DNA of 64,000 bases from Leptotrichia sp. OH3620_COT-345 (GCF_003932895.1 NZ_RQYW01000010.1:1-64000), one strand, 5' to 3'. Numbered from the stretch's first letter, positions 9,161 to 18,303 are shown. The notes: generated by a model from the letters alone, not told the origin. A program made the numbers and translations.

Positions 9161-10150
9161 TTATTTTTTCATTTCATCATGATAAAATTCAAGTATTTCT
9201 TTTCTTGTAGCAGTTGCCGTTCCTACTTTTCCCACCACAATACCTGAAGCCATATTTGCAATTACACCTGCTTCATATAAATTCGCTCCGGCACTTATTG
9301 AGAGTAAAAAAGTTGAAATAAAAGTATCTCCTGCCCCTGTCACATCGTAAACTTCCCTTGCAACAGTGGGAATTCTCTTATGTTCATTTTCAAAAAGAGA
9401 GATACCTTCTTCACTCCTTGTCAGTACTACATTATCAAGTTCCAGCTCGTTTTTAATCTCTTTCATTTTCTGTGCAATTTCATCTTCGCTTTTAAATTTT
9501 TTCATTCCGAAATAATCAAGAAGTTCTTTTCTATTAGGTGTAACGGATGTTGCTCCTTTGTAATTTTTAAAATTCTGAGGTTTCGGATCAACAATAGTTT
9601 TTTTATTATTTTTATTTGCAATATTTATTATTTCTTCCGAAACATATTTTGTAAGAACTCCTTTATTGTAATCGGACAATAGAATTGCATCAATACTGTC
9701 TATATTTTCTTTCAGATTTTTTATAATTACATTTTGTATTTCTTTGGAAATTTCAGTATCTTTTTCTCTATCGAGCCTTAGCAATTGCTGCCCTTGTGAA
9801 AGTACTCTGCTTTTTATTATTGTTGGCCTCATCGGATCTTTTACAATGGCTGAAGCATCTATTTTTTTCAGATTCAGCTCATTTATAAACTTTTCTCCGT
9901 TTTCATCCCGTCCAACAACACCGTAAACTACAACCTCAGCATCAAGACTTTTTAAATTATTGGCAACATTTGATGCTCCTCCCAAAACAAACCTTTCTTC
10001 TTCTATATTTACTACAGGAACAGGAGCTTCAGGAGAAATTCTGTTCACTTTCCCTATGAGATATTCATCCAACATCATATCTCCGACAACTGCAATTTTC
10101 ACTTTATTGAAATTCTCCAGTATCTCTTTCAGTCTTTTAGCAGAAATCAT
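9161..10150 (-). CDS. rfaE1: D-glycero-beta-D-manno-heptose-7-phosphate kinase (RfaE1 domain)
   Basis: 329 aa PfkB-family sugar kinase. VVGDMMLDEYLIG (after the first strand), RISPEAPVPVVNIEEERFVL and the C-terminal DVTGAGDTFISTFLL (anion hole and catalytic Asp) fit the HldE N-terminal domain. The adenylyltransferase domain of fused HldE is absent, so that step would need a separate gene. Its product would feed ADP-heptose for LPS. A TTG start at 10168 is possible, but AGAGGG at 10156-10161 fits the ATG at 10150. Confidence 0.82.
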   Translation of the reverse strand: MISAKRLKEILENFNKVKIAVVGDMMLDEYLIGKVNRISPEAPVPVVNIEEERFVLGGASNVANNLKSLDAEVVVYGVVGRDENGEKFINELNLKKIDASAIVKDPMRPTIIKSRVLSQGQQLLRLDREKDTEISKEIQNVIIKNLKENIDSIDAILLSDYNKGVLTKYVSEEIINIANKNNKKTIVDPKPQNFKNYKGATSVTPNRKELLDYFGMKKFKSEDEIAQKMKEIKNELELDNVVLTRSEEGISLFENEHKRIPTVAREVYDVTGAGDTFISTFLLSISAGANLYEAGVIANMASGIVVGKVGTATATRKEILEFYHDEMKK

Positions 10151-10267
10151 AACTTTCCCTCTTTTCAAATTAATATATATTTATTTTTCTACTATTATAC
10201 TACATAAATTCAACTATTTCATTAACATTTGGTTAAAATTATTTTTTAAAAATTCTGAAGTTTTTAT

Positions 10268-11434
10268 TTAATATTCCGTTTCCTGTATTACAGCTTCTAT
10301 TTCTATATATATGTCCCTTATCTCTCTATTTGTCCTTTTATACTTAAATAACGGACCGATTATAGGTATACTCGATAAAAAAGGAATTTTTCTCACTGTT
10401 TCCTTTCCGACATTCTGTTTCAGTCCTCCTATAAAAGTTGATCCTCCATTATTAAGAGTTATTACGGTTTTAGTTTGATTTTTCTGTTTTGCACCTTCAG
10501 ATGTATTATAACTTGATGTAAGTTTAAAATTACTTATTTCCGTATCCACCTTTAATAATATTTTTTTTATCCCGTTTATCTTCCTTATTTCAGGTAAAAT
10601 TTTAAAAACTATACCTGCTTCGGAAAATACAGGTTCTATATATTCTACATTATTTTTTGTCGTTTTTCTTTCTCCTACGAGAACCTCTTCCGTAACTTTC
10701 AGCTCCCCCTGCTCATCTTCCATTATTAAAAGTGTCGGCATAGCTTCTATCTTTATATCTCCATTTTCTTTCAACAGATTAAAATCAATTCCCAAAAATT
10801 TCCCTCCGTTTGAAAATATGGAACCTATTGATATTTCACCATTTAAAAACTTTGCAATAAGATTTGATTTTGCGGGAGGAGAATTTTCTAAATTAATTGA
10901 CCAATCTACTCCCAGTTTTTCAAATAAATTTGAACTAGTGTCTATTATCGATCCTTTTATAATTATCTGCTCTTTAGGTCTATCAAGAGATTTTATTATT
11001 TTTTTTACCTGTATTATTTCCTTTTCTTCCCCACTTATTATTATTTTATTATCAATACCTACAAGTTTAAGATTTTTAAATCCGTCCAGTTTTTCCGAAA
11101 TTTCTTTTGCATTTCTATATTCCATTTCTATTTCTTCAGTTTTTTCATTTTTTCTGTTTTCTTCTCTATTTTCTATATGTTTTCCACTACCTATATTATT
11201 TTTATTGGCATCTTTCATATTTATGTCAGTATTTTTTGGTTCATTTTCAGATAAATTTACACTTTTGCTGTCTTCACTATTTTTCTTATAAATAAATATT
11301 TTATTTACTTTTTTAATATCCTGTCTATTCACATAATCATTTATTTTTGATGGAAAAAGATTAATCCCCATTACAAAATGGAAAGCTGATAATATAACCA
11401 AAATCAGCTTTCTTTTATTTTTCATATATTTCAT
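10268..11434 (-). CDS. Short secretin (GspD/PilQ-like)
   Basis: 388 aa. Signal peptide at residues 1-25, then a Lys/Asn/Glu-rich linker to about 100, one small N-domain (about 105-165, with IIISGEEKEIIQVKKIIKSL) and the secretin core (about 170-385) with VLVGERKTTKNN, ITLNNGGSTFIGGLK and the final VRKIPFLSSIPIIGPLFK. Typical GspD or PilQ proteins exceed 600 aa, so this has a minimal periplasmic part. It would form the outer-membrane pore of the machine encoded upstream. Confidence 0.87.
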   Translation of the reverse strand: MKYMKNKRKLILVILSAFHFVMGINLFPSKINDYVNRQDIKKVNKIFIYKKNSEDSKSVNLSENEPKNTDINMKDANKNNIGSGKHIENREENRKNEKTEEIEMEYRNAKEISEKLDGFKNLKLVGIDNKIIISGEEKEIIQVKKIIKSLDRPKEQIIIKGSIIDTSSNLFEKLGVDWSINLENSPPAKSNLIAKFLNGEISIGSIFSNGGKFLGIDFNLLKENGDIKIEAMPTLLIMEDEQGELKVTEEVLVGERKTTKNNVEYIEPVFSEAGIVFKILPEIRKINGIKKILLKVDTEISNFKLTSSYNTSEGAKQKNQTKTVITLNNGGSTFIGGLKQNVGKETVRKIPFLSSIPIIGPLFKYKRTNREIRDIYIEIEAVIQETEY

Positions 11435-11465
11435 AAATCCCCCTATACCTTAATTTTAAATATAC

Positions 11466-12014
11466 TTAAAAACTGTTCTTAATTTTTATATCATTTTCTC
11501 TTTCTATAAATCCTAAAGAAATCTTAAAAGCTTTTTCCGAAAGATCAATATACATTTTTGAAGTATCTATGAAAATCCTACTTTTGTTTATATAATATAA
11601 AAATTTCCCAAAGTCAGTAAGTCCTCCATCTAATATAAAATGTATGTATTTCAGTCTGTATCCGTTTCTTTCCCATAGCTTTTCAGATTTTGATATCTCT
11701 TTCATTTTAAGTCCGCTTTCTTTGGTAAATACGTATATCATCTTTTTAAAATCTGCTTCATTTTCCAATGACAATATTGACAATTTTTCTGTAAGTACTT
11801 GTATCTGTGCATAATCAAACTGAATTTTATTTTTCAATTTTTCTTTTTCTAAAACTAAGTCATTTATTTTATTTTCAAGCTGTTCCTTATTTTCATTAAG
11901 TCCTTTTCTAATATTTAAAATATTTTTGTACTTACTGTATCTATTATTTAAACTTATAATTATTAAAAATACTGTTAAACTTATAATTACATTTTTTAAA
12001 TTTAATTTAATCAT
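11466..12014 (-). CDS. PilO/GspM-like assembly protein
   Basis: 182 aa. One N-terminal membrane segment (residues 8-24), a coiled coil to about 75 (GLNENKEQLENKINDL) and a small globular domain ending in ISLGFIERE. This is the layout of PilO. Identity rests on architecture and position between a PilN-like gene and the secretin, not on a strong motif. It probably forms part of the inner-membrane alignment complex. Confidence 0.6.
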   Translation of the reverse strand: MIKLNLKNVIISLTVFLIIISLNNRYSKYKNILNIRKGLNENKEQLENKINDLVLEKEKLKNKIQFDYAQIQVLTEKLSILSLENEADFKKMIYVFTKESGLKMKEISKSEKLWERNGYRLKYIHFILDGGLTDFGKFLYYINKSRIFIDTSKMYIDLSEKAFKISLGFIERENDIKIKNSF

Positions 12015-12060
12015 TTCTACTCCACTTTTTTATACATTTAAAATTAATTACTGTAATCTT

Positions 12061-13239
12061 TTACTCTAAGATAGTGTACTCGAAAACTATTGCATTCTCA
12101 CTATCTTTTATGTACCCCAGTTCCGACTTCATGTATTTTTTCAATATATTTTTTTCAAATTTCTCAAAACTGTTGAAATCATCGACTTCTCCTTGTATTA
12201 GCCATTTTCCTTTTTCGTAATTTATTTTTGTATAACTTACACCGTACTCACTGTTATCAATTAAAAATTTTATCATTGAAAAATATTCCTTTCTTCTGAT
12301 CGAATTATCTATTTCATTTAATCTAACCAATTCTTCAGTATAATCAGGCATTTTATCATTTTTTTCATATAAATATTCTTTTTCCAGTTTTTTTGTTTCC
12401 GATTTTATTTTTTCATTTTTTTCAATCTCTCTCTCCAAAGGAATTATTCTGTTCAAAGAAAAATAACCCAATATTAAAAATAAAATAATAAAAATATCCT
12501 TACTTTTAATACTTCTTATATTTTCCATACTGAGAATCCGTTTTTCACTTTTAAAGTCAGGTTCTTCATATAACTCAGCTCCCTCAAATACAGCTTTTAT
12601 ATCTTCCTTGTCCGTTATTATGACTTTCATATTTCCAAAATCAAAATTATTAATATCTGAAACATCTTCATTTTTCAAATCCAGCTTTTCAATTTCCGTT
12701 ATTTTTGAATTTTCTATTACAAATCTTAAACTTTCTTCTTCTCCAATATGAAGTATCTCCAAGTTTTCCTCTTTATAAAAATTGTATATTGAAATAAAAT
12801 CTGCCTTAATTTCCGAAACTTTAAATCCATATTTTCCTGATATTTTTTTCAATTCAGATATTTTCTTTTTTAATAAATACATATTTATATACGTATTTTC
12901 GAAATAATTCAAGTACAATTTTTTATTTATGGAATTTACATTTTTTGTTAAAAAATTACTTATAAAATCTTTATCATATAAATTTGTTTTCATGTTTTTC
13001 TGATTTTGTCCCGTTTTTCCATCATTTTTGTCTAAATTCTCGGAAACCTTAGACTTTCCTACCAATTCATCAGTATTAAATACAAAATATGAAAAATGTA
13101 ATACATAATACAAATTTATTTTGTTTTCTTCCTGTTCATATTCTTCCCTCAAAGTTTCCAGAACAAAGTCAAGCTCCTGATTTTCATAATAAAAAACTTC
13201 CTCATTAATATAAATATATATTTTAAAATTGCTTCTCAT
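12061..13239 (-). CDS. PilM/PilN- or GspL-like fusion protein
   Basis: About 392 aa. Residues 1-240 form a soluble domain that could correspond to a divergent PilM/GspL actin-like part. A membrane segment follows (IFIILFLILGYFSL), then a short coiled coil and a C-terminal domain resembling PilN. Weak sequence signals, but size, order and neighbours fit. A start at 13263 is possible; AGGA with a 6-nt spacer favours the ATG at 13239. Confidence 0.55.
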   Translation of the reverse strand: MRSNFKIYIYINEEVFYYENQELDFVLETLREEYEQEENKINLYYVLHFSYFVFNTDELVGKSKVSENLDKNDGKTGQNQKNMKTNLYDKDFISNFLTKNVNSINKKLYLNYFENTYINMYLLKKKISELKKISGKYGFKVSEIKADFISIYNFYKEENLEILHIGEEESLRFVIENSKITEIEKLDLKNEDVSDINNFDFGNMKVIITDKEDIKAVFEGAELYEEPDFKSEKRILSMENIRSIKSKDIFIILFLILGYFSLNRIIPLEREIEKNEKIKSETKKLEKEYLYEKNDKMPDYTEELVRLNEIDNSIRRKEYFSMIKFLIDNSEYGVSYTKINYEKGKWLIQGEVDDFNSFEKFEKNILKKYMKSELGYIKDSENAIVFEYTILE

Positions 13240-13288
13240 ATATATTCCTATATTCCAAACCATAACAATCTTAAATCCCCCATTATAA

Positions 13289-13855
13289 TTACTTTATAAA
13301 CTTATTTTCTCCTGAAATAATCTTCACAGAAGTGGAATCAAGCCTTTTAAATGATATTTTTTCAATAAATGTGATTTTTTCTTTCAGTACAGTTTTTATA
13401 TATGTTATTTCCATATCATCATATACGGTATTCTCATTTAATGGTAAACTGTAAAAGTTTCCGCTCCTGTCCACTATTTTTTCAATCCTGAAATCTCCCA
13501 TACTTTTAGTACTTTCAGGAAAGAATATTAATTTTTTGATTTGATTATCTTCCGATGCTTTTATCTGTATTTTTGAATTAAAATACTGCTCTGTATTTTG
13601 AGGAAAAATATACACTTTGTCGGTTAAAAGTCCTTTTATCATTATTCTCTCGGCATTTTTCTTTTCTTTATTTATTAAATAATCTATTGATGTAAGACTT
13701 TTTTCATTACTTCTATTTTTTAATGAAATAATATCCGACTTTTCCTTCACAGAAAATATAAAACTTACTGAAAAAACCGAAATCATGGATAATACTATTA
13801 AAACATAAACTAAACTTACTCCCCTTTTTTTATTTTCCCTGTTTTTATCCCCCAT
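13289..13855 (-). CDS. Minor pilin of GspK/PilX type
   Basis: 188 aa. KKRGVSLVYVLIVLSMIS near the N-terminus has the Gly plus hydrophobic stretch of a prepilin but lacks Glu at position +5, as is usual for GspK/PilX proteins that sit at the pilus tip. The rest is soluble and exported. It overlaps functionally with the two following minor-pilin genes in one operon. Confidence 0.65.
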   Translation of the reverse strand: MGDKNRENKKRGVSLVYVLIVLSMISVFSVSFIFSVKEKSDIISLKNRSNEKSLTSIDYLINKEKKNAERIMIKGLLTDKVYIFPQNTEQYFNSKIQIKASEDNQIKKLIFFPESTKSMGDFRIEKIVDRSGNFYSLPLNENTVYDDMEITYIKTVLKEKITFIEKISFKRLDSTSVKIISGENKFIK

Positions 13856-13878
13856 TTATAAAACCTCGTTTCAAACTG

Positions 13879-14349
13879 TCAAAATAAATTTAAAATTTTA
13901 ATTTCCTTGTTATTTTTATATTCTAAAATTATAACTAACAATTTATCTATTCTTTTAAACTCAACTTTATCGTATTTTCCTACAACCGTCTTTTTTCCTA
14001 AATCCATAATGTTATTTCCGTCTGAAACATATAATTTCCCCTTTTCATGTTCCAACTTATAAAATTTCCCTTCTTTCTTCAAAAGAATTTCATTTTGTCT
14101 AACGTGTATATTATCTGAAATACTTTCATAAAGGAATTTTTCCATACTCCTATTTTTTATATCTTCTATTACTCTATATCCTGTAAAGTGTAAATTTTCA
14201 TATATTATTTGATCCTCCTTTTTTCTTTTTTCAATTATAACTATTCTTTTTAGAAACACAGATACTACAAAAACCAAGACAGAAAATAAAAACAGACATA
14301 TTAAAATTTCAAGTAAAAGGTAGCCCTTATTTTTTCTATTTTTATCCAT
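13879..14349 (-). CDS. Minor type IV pilin-like protein (GspJ-like)
   Basis: 156 aa. N-terminus KNKGYLLLEILICLF: cleavage after Gly would leave a mature chain with Glu at +5, the prepilin hallmark, followed by a hydrophobic helix to about residue 32. The remainder is a small exported domain. Assignment to GspJ is by position and size only. Confidence 0.7.
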   Translation of the reverse strand: MDKNRKNKGYLLLEILICLFLFSVLVFVVSVFLKRIVIIEKRKKEDQIIYENLHFTGYRVIEDIKNRSMEKFLYESISDNIHVRQNEILLKKEGKFYKLEHEKGKLYVSDGNNIMDLGKKTVVGKYDKVEFKRIDKLLVIILEYKNNKEIKILNLF

Positions 14350-14353
14350 TTTT

Positions 14354-14782
14354 TCAATCCAATTCCGGAAAATAATAATTTTTTATATTTCCTATTGTTA
14401 TTTCCATTATGTATTCTTTATTGCCTTTTTCATTCACATAAAAGCTGTCAGTCTGTTTTATTTCAATTTCTTTATGTTCACTTCCAAAATTTTTTTGATC
14501 TAAAATTTTATACTTATCTTCTATGAAAAAAGTATTATAAAAATTATTTATATCTGTAATTTTATACTTCCCTTTAAAACTGAATATTTCGTCATATTTT
14601 TTTGTTTTCAGTATTTCTAAAATATTTTCATTCTGATTATTAATGTCGTTTTTTGTATCAGTTTTTACATTTACACTGAATGTCTTTAAAAATAAGTCAG
14701 AAATTGGAACTATTATTGTTATTACCAAAAACATGGATATTAAACTTTCAATAAGACTTTCACCTTTATTTTTCTTTTTCAT
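14354..14782 (-). CDS. Minor type IV pilin-like protein (GspI-like)
   Basis: 142 aa. KKKNKGESLIESLISMF contains the prepilin cleavage site after Gly with Glu at +5 of the mature protein, then a hydrophobic helix. Likely a substrate of the prepilin peptidase encoded just upstream. The stop is 4 nt before the next minor pilin start. Assignment to GspI is tentative. Confidence 0.7.
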   Translation of the reverse strand: MKKKNKGESLIESLISMFLVITIIVPISDLFLKTFSVNVKTDTKNDINNQNENILEILKTKKYDEIFSFKGKYKITDINNFYNTFFIEDKYKILDQKNFGSEHKEIEIKQTDSFYVNEKGNKEYIMEITIGNIKNYYFPELD

Positions 14783-14880
14783 TTTTCCTCCAATAACTCA
14801 CACTAAGTTAAATTACAATTGATAAAAATCTCGCACAATATATTTTATTAATTAAATTAAATAAAACTAATTTTTGTTTT

Positions 14881-15351
14881 TTAAAATAAAATAATATTTC
14901 TTCCTAAATACCCGAATACAATATGAGAAACAATTATAAAAGGAGCAAAAGGAACATATTCCGATTTCTTTTTCTTGTATTTAAAATATAGAAGTAAAAA
15001 ACATACCGCAATTCCTGATAGAATATACAGTAACAAATAAAATTCCATAATTTCTCTTATGTTTCTATATTTAAAAATTCCTCCCACTGCCATCATCAAT
15101 TTTATATCTCCAAAACCTATAATCTCCTTTTTTATATAATCTTCGACAATATAAAGAATAAGCAACGGCAAAGAAAACGTACATATCCCCAAATAATAAT
15201 CTGTTAAACTGCTATCCGATAAGGCTTTCTGAAATCCTATAAACATAAGTATAATAAATCCTGCTTCAGAAATAATTTTCTTTTTTATGTCAACTATACA
15301 TATGTGCATAAATATCCCATACTTTATAATATCAAGTAAAATTTTTAACAT
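14881..15351 (-). CDS. Prepilin peptidase, A24 domain only
   Basis: 156 aa membrane protease. The two catalytic aspartates of the A24 family are visible: Asp21 in CIVDIKKKIISE and Asp82 in GFGDIKLMMAVG. The N-terminal methyltransferase domain of full-length PilD/GspO is missing, as in CpaA/TadV-type enzymes. It would cleave the leader peptides of the pilins encoded on both sides. It begins 2 nt after the major pilin stop. Confidence 0.85.
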   Translation of the reverse strand: MLKILLDIIKYGIFMHICIVDIKKKIISEAGFIILMFIGFQKALSDSSLTDYYLGICTFSLPLLILYIVEDYIKKEIIGFGDIKLMMAVGGIFKYRNIREIMEFYLLLYILSGIAVCFLLLYFKYKKKKSEYVPFAPFIIVSHIVFGYLGRNIILF

Positions 15352-15353
15352 AA

Positions 15354-15758
15354 TTATTTCCTTATTTCTTCTCCGGGAAACGCTTTGCTGTCACTGTCCA
15401 CTTTTCCATATATTTCTCCTTTGTCGTATATAATAACCCCTTTTATATTTCCTACTTTAAAATTTCCTGTGGCAGTCATCCCTATTCCCAGCTTTTCCAA
15501 ATTTCCGTGTTCCGTTAATATCTCCTGTAAGTTTTTCGGACTGTCACCTCCATGATCTATACTCCACGAAGTCGAAGAATTGTTTAATTCACTTATAGCT
15601 CCGATTATCCTGCTTCTATTGGCTTTATTAAGATATTTCCCTACTTGCGGTACAGCAATTGTAGATATGACGGCAATAATTGCAACTACTAAAATAACTT
15701 CAATTAATGTAAATCCCTTTTTCAAAGATTTTTTTTGATAAATTCCTCTATTTTTCAT
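15354..15758 (-). CDS. Type IV pilin / type II pseudopilin, major subunit
   Basis: 134 aa. KKGFTLIEVILVVAIIAV is a textbook class III signal: cleavage Gly-Phe, Glu at +5, then the hydrophobic assembly helix. The C-terminal domain is short. It is the first gene of the operon and directly follows the promoter at 15794-15822, consistent with the most abundant subunit. Whether it builds a pilus or a pseudopilus is not decidable here. Confidence 0.9.
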   Translation of the reverse strand: MKNRGIYQKKSLKKGFTLIEVILVVAIIAVISTIAVPQVGKYLNKANRSRIIGAISELNNSSTSWSIDHGGDSPKNLQEILTEHGNLEKLGIGMTATGNFKVGNIKGVIIYDKGEIYGKVDSDSKAFPGEEIRK

Positions 15759-15793
15759 CCCTCTCCTCCTTTTTTTTAATTTTTTACTAATTA

Positions 15794-15822
15794 TTTATAC
15801 CTCATTTTTTAAATTTTGTCAA
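15794..15822 (-). promoter_or_regulatory. Promoter of the pilus-type operon
   Basis: On the minus strand TTGACA (15817-15822) and TATAAA (15794-15799) are separated by 17 bp and lie about 36 nt before the pilin start. This is the only strong promoter seen for the minus-strand run that extends to 5576. Confidence 0.7.
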
Positions 15823-15852
15823 ATGTTTTAATACTAAATTAAACTTTTTGTT

Positions 15853-15882
15853 CATGAGAAGTCATTATATCCTCATATTAGG
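15853..15882 (-). repeat. Truncated copy of the dispersed element
   Basis: CATGAGAAGTCATTATATCC followed by TCATATTAGG matches the terminal block of the element in minus orientation (compare CATGAGAGCTCATCC at 5181). The rest of the element is not recognisable here. Confidence 0.4.
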
Positions 15883-16181
15883 GAAATAAAAAATGAAATT
15901 AGAAAAACAAATAGAAATTGAGGAAAATATAAATATATTAAAATTTTTCAACAACATTAAAGTTCCCAGAAAGAATTTAATATAGTAAATGCTTACCTTT
16001 CAAATATTTCTATTGCAGCTGATAAAATTATATTATAAGTCAACAAAGTATTAAAATAAGGCTATTTAATTCTGATATTAAATATAGAGAGTATAAAAAA
16101 TATTGGAAATTAATAACAAAAAATCCTAATGACATTTAGTGAGTTATAAAAGAAAGGGTTAGACAAATTAAGATTCAACGC

Positions 16182-16252
16182 AAAAAAAAGAGATAAAAAA
16201 TTAATATAGCTTAGGATTTCTTAAAGTTTCCGATTTTTTTATCTCCTCTTTT
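16182..16252 (-). terminator. Stem-loop with T-run, likely terminator of the minus-strand cassette
   Basis: GAGATAAAAAA (minus strand, from about 16245) pairs with TTTTTTATCTC and is followed by eight T residues down to 16182. The loop is long (~33 nt) and may fold internally. It lies about 270 nt beyond the stop of the AlaRS-like gene. Confidence 0.5.
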
Positions 16253-16522
16253 AACACTGAATCATTATAACAAAATAATTTTTTAATATATTAAGCAAAT
16301 AAAAAATTAAACTCTGATCTGTTAAATTTATATGATATCTGATGAAAAAAAATTAATAAAAAGAATAATCTTCCAAAAAAGTTAATTTTGAGAAAATTGT
16401 AATTATTATCATTTACTTCTTTAAATAAGTATTTTTAAAACATTATAAAGTGTTTAGAATATTTTTTTTACATTTTTATAATAAAAATCAATTATTTCAT
16501 TACTATTTTTATTATTTAAATT

Positions 16523-17746
16523 CTATTCATGTGATTCTTGTAGTAATTTTTTTATATCCACAATAGTTTCATCAGAACCTAAAGCTTGGCTACGTATAGA
16601 TTTTCTTTCTTTAATAGGAACTTTTTCTCTTAAATTTTCTAATTCATTTGAAAACTTTATTTTTATCCATTCCGGATAAATTCCAAACTCACTCTTTAAT
16701 CTTTCATATGAAATTACATTTTTAGACTTTATATCCATTTCAACTTTAGATAACCTTTTAGATATATCTAATGAATACCTATTAATAACCTCTAAATTTT
16801 TTAAAATCATAGATTTTTTAAATTCAGATATTTCATTGTACCCCATACTAATGAGAAGGTATATTGCAGACTTCAATAAAGAATCTTTTTGTAATTTATT
16901 GAATTGATTACCTGATAAAAGAAAACCTAACTCTCTCAGTATTTTTTTTAAACAAGAACCATGTTTTTTATTAGAAACATAATAAAGATCTCCATATACT
17001 AAAAAAACAAATATTCTAAAAAATAGTGCAAATCTTTTAATATTAATAATGTTTATTTTAAAGCTATCCAAAAGTTTAACTATTTGTATTATTTCTGAAA
17101 TTTCCCAAATTGCCTGCTTTTTTTCTAAAATTAAAGATAACCTTTCTAAATAATATACAACATCAAATTGATACTTTTTATTTACCTCTAAAACTGCAAT
17201 AGCTCCAAGAGGAACAATTCCATTTAAATATTTATAATATAAATATGAATAAAATCCTTCTGGTCTATGTTTTCCAATATGAAATTTTTCAAGGTTATTC
17301 CACTCAAATATATTTTCATACTTAATTCCAATTTCACGATACCAATTTGCAAATCTATTTAATGATGAATCACATCTTACAAATATTTTTTTTGATTCTA
17401 GTCCTAGTGTAGTAGTTAAATATCCTAAAGCATTTTTTAGAAAAAAAATAGGATTTTTTGTATTAAGCATAAAAAGTGATAATCCAACTTCCATAGGATT
17501 AGTTAATCTATTAATTCCTACTCCATCAAGCTTATTAGAAAAATATGAAAGTTGTTTTGTATAATAACCTTGTTCACTATCATATAACTGTAGATTGTCA
17601 AATAAATAAATATGTTCAGAAATTGCTGACATATTAAATAATGTCTCTTTTCCTTCTTCTCTTACTACTTTTCCTTCTTCAAGAAAAATGTATCCTAATT
17701 TTTTTCCTTCTTCATAAAATTTAATTTGGATATCAATTGCCTTCAT
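16523..17746 (-). CDS. Alanyl-tRNA synthetase-like protein with altered catalytic motifs
   Basis: 407 aa. By eye it follows the N-terminal half of AlaRS: TLFNMSAISEHIYLF (35-49) at motif 1, KIFVRCDSSLNRFANWYREI (120-139) like the Trp-containing helix after motif 2, FDVVYYLERLS (194-204) in place of the D-x-G-x-G-LERL motif 3, SNKKHGSCLKKILREL (258-273) against SNEGRGYVLRRILRRA of the helical domain, and a late FGIYPEW resembling GFPLD. The motif 2 Arg and motif 3 glycines are not conserved; the editing and C-Ala domains are absent. It is translationally coupled (TAATG) to the CYTH gene. The alignment is from memory of the family and needs a profile search. Function unknown; it may adenylate a small acid or bind tRNA. 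Confidence 0.6.
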   Translation of the reverse strand: MKAIDIQIKFYEEGKKLGYIFLEEGKVVREEGKETLFNMSAISEHIYLFDNLQLYDSEQGYYTKQLSYFSNKLDGVGINRLTNPMEVGLSLFMLNTKNPIFFLKNALGYLTTTLGLESKKIFVRCDSSLNRFANWYREIGIKYENIFEWNNLEKFHIGKHRPEGFYSYLYYKYLNGIVPLGAIAVLEVNKKYQFDVVYYLERLSLILEKKQAIWEISEIIQIVKLLDSFKINIINIKRFALFFRIFVFLVYGDLYYVSNKKHGSCLKKILRELGFLLSGNQFNKLQKDSLLKSAIYLLISMGYNEISEFKKSMILKNLEVINRYSLDISKRLSKVEMDIKSKNVISYERLKSEFGIYPEWIKIKFSNELENLREKVPIKERKSIRSQALGSDETIVDIKKLLQESHE

Positions 17747-18303
17747 TAAGCATTACCATCACTTTCATTAAGTTCTCTCATTAATTGTACATATCCTTTA
17801 TTTTCTATTTTAGGTTTGATAAAAAAAAACTCTTCTGCAATATTTTTCTTATATAACTCTATATCTTTTTGAGAAAATTCACCTAACAATTCTATCTCTA
17901 GATAAATTCCTAATCCATCAATTTTATCTAAATTTATAGTTTTTTGATTTTTTTTATATGTCTTACGTAACTTATTAATTGTAAGTACATTATTAAACCC
18001 ACTTTTCAATACATTTTTTAAAAACTCTGCTTCATCTCCTTCAAGAATAATCTCGTGTTCATCCCATAATCCTGGTGCTATTGTATCTTTTCGTGTAAAT
18101 ATATACTTATCATTTTCTTTCCTTATTCTATAAATATAGCTCCCCTGAATTTCTTTTTCCATTTCTTTTCCATATTCTTTAAAATATCTATCATTTTGAT
18201 ACACATTTTCTTTAAATGAATAATTCTTTTCTAAATATTCCAAAATTTTGATATATTCCTCTTCATTTTTGTTTAAAGCAAACCTTACTTCCAATTCTTT
18301 CAT
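17746..18303 (-). CDS. CYTH-domain protein (CyaB/thiamine triphosphatase superfamily)
   Basis: 185 aa. KELEVRF at residues 2-8 corresponds to the ExExK motif, with Arg replacing Lys. Further charged strands follow in the order expected of the triphosphate tunnel fold: YIYRIRKENDKYIFTRKD, EHEIILEGDEAEF, INKLRKTYKK and IYLEIELLGE. CYTH proteins bind and hydrolyse triphosphates or polyphosphate, or act as class IV cyclases. AAAGGAG precedes the ATG. It sits between a radical SAM gene and the AlaRS-like gene, so the substrate may be a nucleotide or tRNA-linked compound (inference). Confidence 0.75.
   Translation of the reverse strand: MKELEVRFALNKNEEEYIKILEYLEKNYSFKENVYQNDRYFKEYGKEMEKEIQGSYIYRIRKENDKYIFTRKDTIAPGLWDEHEIILEGDEAEFLKNVLKSGFNNVLTINKLRKTYKKNQKTINLDKIDGLGIYLEIELLGEFSQKDIELYKKNIAEEFFFIKPKIENKGYVQLMRELNESDGNA

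Larger units (their letters stand above)
15759..16522. other. Spacer with possible decayed sequence
   Basis: About 760 bp. It holds the pilin promoter, a short remnant of the dispersed element and a long stem-loop at 16182-16252. Between 15890 and 16160 the plus strand has short broken frames (one begins MKLEKQIEIEENINIL) that look like a decayed gene, but no family can be named. Confidence 0.4.

Noticed and set aside
15890-16160. Short plus-strand gene in the spacer after the pilin operon
   Set aside because: Frames are broken by many stops, no RBS is convincing and no family match came to mind, so it is noted only as possible decay.
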